This document shows, piece by piece, positions 58,087-64,000 of a stretch of 64,000 nt of DNA. The stretch is from contig JAOAHN010000058.1 in NCBI GenBank assembly GCA_026415215.1, forward strand, positions 1-64,000, read 5' to 3'. Positions within the stretch are counted from its first letter, which is position 1; each line of letters opens with the position of its first letter. The notes below the pieces were generated by a model that was not told where the DNA came from, did not search any database, and worked only from the letters and a program-made list of their open reading frames with translations. The translations under genes and the position numbers were made by a program. This DNA comes from Candidatus Hydrogenedentota bacterium (lineage in GTDB: Bacteria > Hydrogenedentota > Hydrogenedentia > Hydrogenedentales > Hydrogenedentaceae).

Positions 58087-59004
58087 TTATTCTAATATAT
58101 TTCCTGTATTGAAAAATTTCCAAATTAGTGAGGATATGTTAGGCTCTGGAGCAGTGGGTCCTACTATAAATCGAGGATAATAGTTTTTGTTTCCCGCCCA
58201 AGTATGGCCCCCTCCATTTATTTTTATTAATGCTACTCCTGGCTCGCAGGGATAGTAAATAAGTTCGGAGTAAAATTCGTCGTTAATATTTGAATCTGGA
58301 AGCATTTTATTATCGGGAGGTGATAAACAGTTATATTTTTCCGCCCACCACTTTATGTTTTCTTCTGCAGACATGAAGTTGTTTGTTCTTCCTGGTGCGG
58401 AATCTGTTTCACCTCCGTAATATGGTACTATTGGGTCTGATGTACCGTGAATAATCAGCACAGGGATCTTTTTAGCGGGAGTTCTTTCTTCTCCATATTT
58501 TTTTATCATACTTCCCATTACGGGGGCGATTCCTGATAGATTAGAAGAATAACATGCATAAGCTTGTATCATCATCCCTCCTGCAGATGCACCGGTAGCA
58601 AATATTCTGTTAGTGTCTATAGGGTGTTTATCGCAGAGCTGATTAATTAATACATCTAAAAATCTTGTGTCCTTATTTGGAAGTGGGTCGGTTCTCCAAA
58701 TTCTCCACCTGCCTTGGGGGTACACAACGATAAATTTTTCCTTATCTGCAAGTTCATTAAACTTGGTGAGTTTTTCCATTCCCCTTGCTGTGTCACTGAA
58801 CTGGTGTAGTGCAAGTAGTAGCGGGACTTTTTCATTTAAAGAGATATTTTCCGGAATATGGATTCTATAATATCTCTTTTCACCATCTACATAGATACAT
58901 TGGTATCCTCTGTAGCAAGAGGTGAGTGTAATAATTGGTACTGTAAATATGCCTATGAATGATAAGGTAAATACTATTTTGATTAGAACCTTAAATTTAT
59001 TCAT
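58087..59004 (-). CDS. Secreted PHB-depolymerase/feruloyl-esterase-like alpha/beta hydrolase
   Basis: VPLLLALHQFSDTARGMEKLTKFNELADKEKFIVVYPQG; FATGASAGGMMIQAYACY; VLIIHGTSDPIVPYYGG; GGGHTWAG. Start set at MNKFKVLIK. Confidence 0.85.
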   Translation of the reverse strand: MNKFKVLIKIVFTLSFIGIFTVPIITLTSCYRGYQCIYVDGEKRYYRIHIPENISLNEKVPLLLALHQFSDTARGMEKLTKFNELADKEKFIVVYPQGRWRIWRTDPLPNKDTRFLDVLINQLCDKHPIDTNRIFATGASAGGMMIQAYACYSSNLSGIAPVMGSMIKKYGEERTPAKKIPVLIIHGTSDPIVPYYGGETDSAPGRTNNFMSAEENIKWWAEKYNCLSPPDNKMLPDSNINDEFYSELIYYPCEPGVALIKINGGGHTWAGNKNYYPRFIVGPTAPEPNISSLIWKFFNTGNILE

Positions 59005-59102
59005 CTGCACAAGGGTTCCCTTCCAGATATAAAATAATTCGTTTAAAGTAATATAATTTAAACACATGGGTTTTGGAAAGTATTTCTTAGGAAGTAGTAT
59101 AG

Positions 59103-60128
59103 ATGGAAATGGACAGAATAAATTTCAAAAGGGTTAATTTGCCTGGAAATTTTTACTTTCAACTTAAGGGAAGTATTCTTTTGATCAAGAAAGATACATG
59201 GATCTCCAGGATACTCTATTATGTACCTGTAGAAATTTTAGAGATAACAAAGTTTGAAAGGAGAGATATTCGCCGACTTTGGGAGGGGATATTAGGGTTG
59301 ATGGTTGCTTTTTTGATATTTTTACCTTTGAGTCTATGGCGTCCTTATAGATCTCTGTTTGTAAAGGACGACCTAATCTGGATAATCCCTCTCTCTCTTC
59401 TATTTGGATTATCACTAATAGTTGGAATCAGGGGAATACTATTGTTTCTCCCCAATAGACCTGCTATTAGATTTTCTTTTACACATGGAATTAGGACGGA
59501 GAAATTTTCTTTTTGGGTAAAACCTAATCTTAAGCAACAATTGGAAGATTTAATCAGTCAGATATCGACTATAAAAAAGTATCTTGCGACTTCGGATGCT
59601 ACTCCTCTGAAAATTTGTCCGGCGTGGTATCGTTCAAAACCATATAGAAAGACTTTAGTCATAGGTTTAGCGGTGAGTTTTATACTATTCTGTGTGATTA
59701 CTGTATTGATTATCATAAGAACGCTTCTTGGGAGTGTTGAAAAGTTTTGGCTTCTGTACATACTATTGCCGTTTCCACCTCTGTTTTCTATACTGGGAGA
59801 ATATATAGAGAGGAATGGTTTAATAAAACCAATATTTCCAGAGATTAAGAGATTTAGGACTGCCTACGAGAATGAAAGGTTGAGAGAATTGGCGGAGGAT
59901 TTACAAAGTTTTATAAAGGCAAATCCAGATGTGTATCCCGCAAGGTTCTTTTACATTCAAGTTTTGACCGAGCTTGGAGAGTTTGACCAAGCACTTAAGC
60001 AGTGTGAGCTTTTATATGAGATAGACCCTTCTACGGTAAATAAGACTAAGATGGTAATTTTAGAGTTTAAAAAGGTGAGAGAGAGGATGGAATTAAATAT
60101 AGATAAGGAGTTAAACAAACCTTTATAA
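59103..60128 (+). CDS. Membrane protein of unknown function with C-terminal TPR-like region
   Basis: Two pairs of hydrophobic segments; C-terminal NPDVYPARFFYIQVLTELGEFDQALKQCELLYEIDPSTV. Confidence 0.55.
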   Translation: MEMDRINFKRVNLPGNFYFQLKGSILLIKKDTWISRILYYVPVEILEITKFERRDIRRLWEGILGLMVAFLIFLPLSLWRPYRSLFVKDDLIWIIPLSLLFGLSLIVGIRGILLFLPNRPAIRFSFTHGIRTEKFSFWVKPNLKQQLEDLISQISTIKKYLATSDATPLKICPAWYRSKPYRKTLVIGLAVSFILFCVITVLIIIRTLLGSVEKFWLLYILLPFPPLFSILGEYIERNGLIKPIFPEIKRFRTAYENERLRELAEDLQSFIKANPDVYPARFFYIQVLTELGEFDQALKQCELLYEIDPSTVNKTKMVILEFKKVRERMELNIDKELNKPL

Positions 60129-60140
60129 TTTCTCAAGGAT

Positions 60141-60989
60141 TTGAATATGTTAGTGTATATCTTTGGTAGCAAGGGACAATTGGGTAGAGAGTTAGTCGAA
60201 GTATTTCAAGGTGAATACCAGGTTGAAGGTTTTGATTTACCTGAGTTTGATATTACCAATCCTTCGATGGTTTATTCATTGTTAGGTAAAGAGGCTCCTG
60301 ACCTTGTGATCAACTCCGCCGCCTATACTAATGTGGACAAGGCTGAAGAGGAAATAGACCAAGCGTTTTTGGTTAATGAAGTAGGGGCAAGGTTAATTGC
60401 TGATTTAGCAAATCAGTGGAAAGCTCCAGTGGTGTATTACAGCACTGACTACATCTTTGACGGTATGCAGAGGAGACCATACAAAGAGAGTGATGTTCCA
60501 AACCCCTTAAATGTGTATGGTCAGACTAAGTTGGCAGGAGAGCGAGCAACAAAAGTTGCAAATCCTAAGCACTATATATTGAGAACGGCGTGGCTATATG
60601 GCTTCGGTGGTAATAATTTTATTGAGAAAATGATCTCTTTAGTTCAGACAAGGGAAAAGGTGGAGGTCTCAGAGGACGAAATAGGCTCGCCTACTTATGC
60701 ATTTGACCTTGCCCAAATTACGAAAGAGATTGTTAAGACTCAAGCTTATGGTGTGTATCATGCAGTTAATAGTGGAGAATGTTCTCGTTATAGTTTGATC
60801 AAAGAGGCGTTCTCTCTGTTGAAAATAGAAATCCCAATTGAGCCTTGTTCAAGGACAAAGTTTTCCTTACCAGCTAAGAGACCTGCTTATTCTGTGCTTG
60901 ATAACTCTAAGCTTAGTAATATATTAGGTCGCCAAATAAGAAGTTGGAGTGAGGCTCTTAGGGATTACATCTCAAGGAGGACTCGTTGA
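60141..60989 (+). CDS. rfbD: dTDP-4-dehydrorhamnose reductase
   Basis: VYIFGSKGQLGRELVEVF, DLVINSAAYTNVDKAEEE, YYSTDYIFDGMQRRPYKESDVPNPLNVYGQTKLAGE. Confidence 0.95.
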   Translation: MNMLVYIFGSKGQLGRELVEVFQGEYQVEGFDLPEFDITNPSMVYSLLGKEAPDLVINSAAYTNVDKAEEEIDQAFLVNEVGARLIADLANQWKAPVVYYSTDYIFDGMQRRPYKESDVPNPLNVYGQTKLAGERATKVANPKHYILRTAWLYGFGGNNFIEKMISLVQTREKVEVSEDEIGSPTYAFDLAQITKEIVKTQAYGVYHAVNSGECSRYSLIKEAFSLLKIEIPIEPCSRTKFSLPAKRPAYSVLDNSKLSNILGRQIRSWSEALRDYISRRTR

Positions 60990-60993
60990 GAAG

Positions 60994-62013
60994 ATGGAGA
61001 AGATACTTGTAACTGGAGGTGCAGGTTTTATCGGTTCTGCGTTTGTTCGGAACATGCTCAATTGGTATAAAGATGTGTACATAGTAAATCTTGATAAACT
61101 AACCTATGCAGGGAATCTCGATAATCTGAAAGGCATAGATGAAGAAAGGCATACTTTTATCCATGGAGATATTTGTGATTATGAAGTAGTGGCTAAAGCC
61201 TTAGAAGGATGTGACTATGTAGTGAACTTTGCTGCAGAGACCCATGTAGATAGAAGCCTTATGAGAGGTGCGGTGGATTTCCTTAGAACTAACATAGAAG
61301 GTGTATATCAACTTTTATCTATTGGGAAGGAGAAGAAGAACATTAAGAAGATAGTGCTAATTTCTACTGATGAGGTATATGGTAGTAGGGATGAAGGCTC
61401 TGCAGTTGAGACTGACCCGGTTAATCCGAGAAATCCATACAGTGTTTCAAAATGTGCCGGTGAATTAATGGGTTTAGCTTTCTACTACTCTTTTCACCTC
61501 CCTGTGGTTATTACTCGTGGATGTAACACTTATGGACCTTATCAGTATCCGGAAAAAGTTTTGCCACTTTTCATTACAAATGCACTGGAGAATAAACCTT
61601 TACCACTTTATAAGGGTGGAGAGCACAATATCAGAGATTGGCTATATGTTGACGACCACTGCAAAGCAATAGATTTGATTATGAGGGAAGGAGAACCTGG
61701 GCATATTTATAACATATCTGCCGGTTTTGAAAAACAGAATATTGAGGTTACAAAAAAAGTTTTGGAATTGACTGGTAAGGACGAATCTTTAATCCAATGG
61801 GTTCCTGATAGACCTGGGCATGATAAACGCTACTCTATGAATTCTGATAAGATTAGAAAATTGGGATGGAACCCCTTAGTATCTTGGGAAGAAGGGATAG
61901 AGAGAACTGTTAAATGGTATAAGGAGAACGAATGGTGGTGGAAGAAAATAAAAGAAGGAGAATTTAGGGAATACTATAGAAAACAATATATAGATAGAAC
62001 TGAAAAAACTTAG
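60994..62013 (+). CDS. rfbB: dTDP-glucose 4,6-dehydratase
   Basis: MEKILVTGGAGFIGSAFVRNML, ETHVDRS, ISTDEVYGS, NPYSVSKCAGE; start chosen after AAGGAGGA RBS. Confidence 0.96.
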   Translation: MEKILVTGGAGFIGSAFVRNMLNWYKDVYIVNLDKLTYAGNLDNLKGIDEERHTFIHGDICDYEVVAKALEGCDYVVNFAAETHVDRSLMRGAVDFLRTNIEGVYQLLSIGKEKKNIKKIVLISTDEVYGSRDEGSAVETDPVNPRNPYSVSKCAGELMGLAFYYSFHLPVVITRGCNTYGPYQYPEKVLPLFITNALENKPLPLYKGGEHNIRDWLYVDDHCKAIDLIMREGEPGHIYNISAGFEKQNIEVTKKVLELTGKDESLIQWVPDRPGHDKRYSMNSDKIRKLGWNPLVSWEEGIERTVKWYKENEWWWKKIKEGEFREYYRKQYIDRTEKT

Positions 62014-62030
62014 CGATAGGAGATTATGTT

Positions 62031-62246
62031 ATGTCACAGGTCTGTAAGAATGAAGAGAGAAATAAATCTTTTTGCACTTGTAGTTATCCAGGCTGTCCTC
62101 GTCATGGCTTATGTTGTGAATGTTTACAATATCATTTAAAGAAGCATCAGCTTCCAGGTTGTTGTTTTCCTACAGAAGCGGAAAGAACTTATGACCGTTC
62201 TTTTCGTAATTTTGTAAAAGCTTGGAAATTAGAAGAAAAAGAATAA
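62031..62246 (+). CDS. Small Cys-rich protein, DUF6485-like
   Basis: CKNEERNKSFCTCSYPGCPRHGLCCECLQYHLKKHQLPGCCFP. Confidence 0.75.
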   Translation: MSQVCKNEERNKSFCTCSYPGCPRHGLCCECLQYHLKKHQLPGCCFPTEAERTYDRSFRNFVKAWKLEEKE

Positions 62247-62260
62247 AAAGGTTGGTTTGA

Positions 62261-63223
62261 ATGTTTGAATGGGTCAATACTTTAAGACGGGTGCCTCCAA
62301 ATGTTTTGGTGGTAGGTAGTGCAAATACTGACATAGTAGCTAAAGTACCCAGACTACCTACAGAGGGAGAATCTCTTAGAGGGAACTCTCTATCAATTGT
62401 ATTTGGGGGAAAAGGTGCAAATCAAGCAGTTGCATTAGCTCGAATTGGTGCTCGTGTAGAATTCATCTCGGCTGTAGGAGGGGACTATTATGGAAGGTTA
62501 ATGAAGAATAACTTTAAACGAGAAGGTATTTTGACGAGTGCGGTAAGAATGGTTAGGGGGGAGACCTCTGGAACCGCACTCATCTTTGTAGACGAAGGGG
62601 GAAGAAATAGTATAGTTGTGATTCCCGGCGCCAACCATAGGTTGTTGCCAGAGGATATGGTAAGGGATGAAAATCATTTTGTAGGTAAGGACATTTATCT
62701 AACTCAACTTGAACTCTTGCCTGAAACAGTGGAGGTGGGATTGGTCTTAGCTAAGAAAAATGGATTGGTCACAATTGTAGATGCAGGTCCTCCGCGGAAT
62801 ATTTCGGACAAAGTATTTCCTTATATTGACTTAATCTCTCCTAATGAAACGGAGACAGAATTTTTAGTGGGTATTAAGCCTATTACAAAAAAGGATTATA
62901 GGAGATGTGCAGGTTTTCTTTTGAAAAAAGGAGTTAGAGCAGTTGTGTTAAAGCTTGGTGCAAAAGGTTGTTATTACGCTGATGATACTCAAGAAGTGTA
63001 TGTGCCTGGTTTTAAGATAAAGCCAGTCGATACCACTGCTGCGGGTGATGCTTTCACTGCGGGATTAGCCTTTGCCTGGGGTAAGGCTTCTCTTGAGGAG
63101 GTTTTACTTTTTGCAAATTCTGCTGGAGCCCTTGCTTGTATGAAATTTGGAGCCCAACCTTCTATGCCATATTTAGATGAAGTTAAGTCTTTCCTAAATT
63201 CCATCAGGAAAAGTTTAGAGTAG
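62261..63223 (+). CDS. PfkB family sugar kinase (ribokinase-like)
   Basis: VLVVGSANTDIVAKVPRLPTEGESLRG, GGKGANQAVALARIGA, DTTAAGDAFTAGLAFA. Confidence 0.94.
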   Translation: MFEWVNTLRRVPPNVLVVGSANTDIVAKVPRLPTEGESLRGNSLSIVFGGKGANQAVALARIGARVEFISAVGGDYYGRLMKNNFKREGILTSAVRMVRGETSGTALIFVDEGGRNSIVVIPGANHRLLPEDMVRDENHFVGKDIYLTQLELLPETVEVGLVLAKKNGLVTIVDAGPPRNISDKVFPYIDLISPNETETEFLVGIKPITKKDYRRCAGFLLKKGVRAVVLKLGAKGCYYADDTQEVYVPGFKIKPVDTTAAGDAFTAGLAFAWGKASLEEVLLFANSAGALACMKFGAQPSMPYLDEVKSFLNSIRKSLE

Positions 63224-63229
63224 ATTGGT

Positions 63230-63937
63230 ATGATATCTCACATCAAAGATATTTCGAAAGTAAAGTACTCTGCTTCTGTAATGTGTTTAGATTTAGGTAA
63301 TCTGGAGCGGGAGTTTAAATCCTTGGAGTCTGTGGGCATTGACGAGTTGCACTTCGACATTATGGATGGCAGTTTTGTGCCCAATATCACACTTGGTTTT
63401 GATTTTATTAAGCTCGCGAAGCAGGTTACAAAACTTCCTTGCTGGGCTCATTTGATGATAGAAAAACCGAGTAGATACTTAAAGAGGCTCGCAGATTTGA
63501 AGTGTGACGGAATTTTTATACATTTAGAATCTTGCCTTCATTCTCACCGAATATTGAATCAAATACATGAGCTTGGGATGAAATCTGGAGTGGCGGTAAA
63601 TCCTATGACGCCCCTTATCGAATTAGAGTATCTGCTTGACTCGGTTAGCCGTGTCCTAATTATGGGAGTAGAACCGGGATATGCAGGACAGAAAATTTTG
63701 CCACAGACTTTTGAAAGGGTTCAGATACTCTCTCGAAAAATTGAACATGAGGGGGGGGCTGTAAAGATTGAAGTCGATGGAAATATTAATGTGGTTAATG
63801 GAGCTAAATTAATTCGGATGGGAGCAGATATTCTTGTACTGGGCTCCTCCAGTATATTCTTTGGATTCCCGAGAAATTACGAAGAATCTTTTCCCCAATT
63901 CAAAGAGGAACTTAAAAAGCAAGTAAATCTTGTTTAA
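63230..63937 (+). CDS. rpe: Ribulose-phosphate 3-epimerase family protein
   Basis: YSASVMCLDLGNLE, ELHFDIMDGSFVPNITLGFDFIK, HLMIEKPSRYL, VLIMGVEPGYAGQ, EVDGNINVVNG. Confidence 0.93.
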   Translation: MISHIKDISKVKYSASVMCLDLGNLEREFKSLESVGIDELHFDIMDGSFVPNITLGFDFIKLAKQVTKLPCWAHLMIEKPSRYLKRLADLKCDGIFIHLESCLHSHRILNQIHELGMKSGVAVNPMTPLIELEYLLDSVSRVLIMGVEPGYAGQKILPQTFERVQILSRKIEHEGGAVKIEVDGNINVVNGAKLIRMGADILVLGSSSIFFGFPRNYEESFPQFKEELKKQVNLV

Positions 63938-64000
63938 TGATTTCCTTCTACCCTTTTTCTTCTCTCCATTAATTCTCGCCAGTTGGTAAGGATAAAGTTG
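63934..64000 (-). CDS. Possible 3' end of a CDS entering from the right edge
   Basis: Minus-strand frame open to the window end: ...NFILTNWRELMERRKRVEGNH*; convergent with rpe. Confidence 0.3.
   Translation of the reverse strand, partial: NFILTNWRELMERRKRVEGNH

Overview
A 64 kb, AT-rich, gene-dense chromosomal window from a diderm bacterium (BamD-, LptE-, TolC- and OmpA/Pal-like genes are present). A protein with GLUG repeats, EGEG-rich linkers and a C-terminal 'ISL.ELLR.IQFFN' doublet recalls Hydrogenedentota-like uncultured bacteria; that placement is inference only. I see no rRNA, tRNA, IS element or prophage. The left edge holds a short, perfect CRISPR array: 5 identical 36-bp repeats and 4 spacers of exactly 30 bp, with no cas genes to its right. 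The rest is mostly recognisable housekeeping and envelope genes: yebC-ruvC, recG, yicC-gmk-rpoZ-coaBC, bamD-lptE-holA, a BtuFCD-like ABC transporter with udk, pfk, rfbD-rfbB and ribokinase-rpe. Accessory surface and carbohydrate genes are interspersed. The most interesting items are the orphan-looking CRISPR array, a membrane-anchored protein with an ILEI/FAM3-like domain that is translationally coupled to a WecA/MraY-family transferase and carries a 9-G tract, a large multi-domain surface protein with a sorting-signal-like C-terminus, the low-complexity EGEG protein, an orphan DPPY methyltransferase, a four-TM TspO-like protein, and ORF-poor intergenic regions with inverted repeats. All calls come from reading the sequence and the supplied ORF track; no searches were run.
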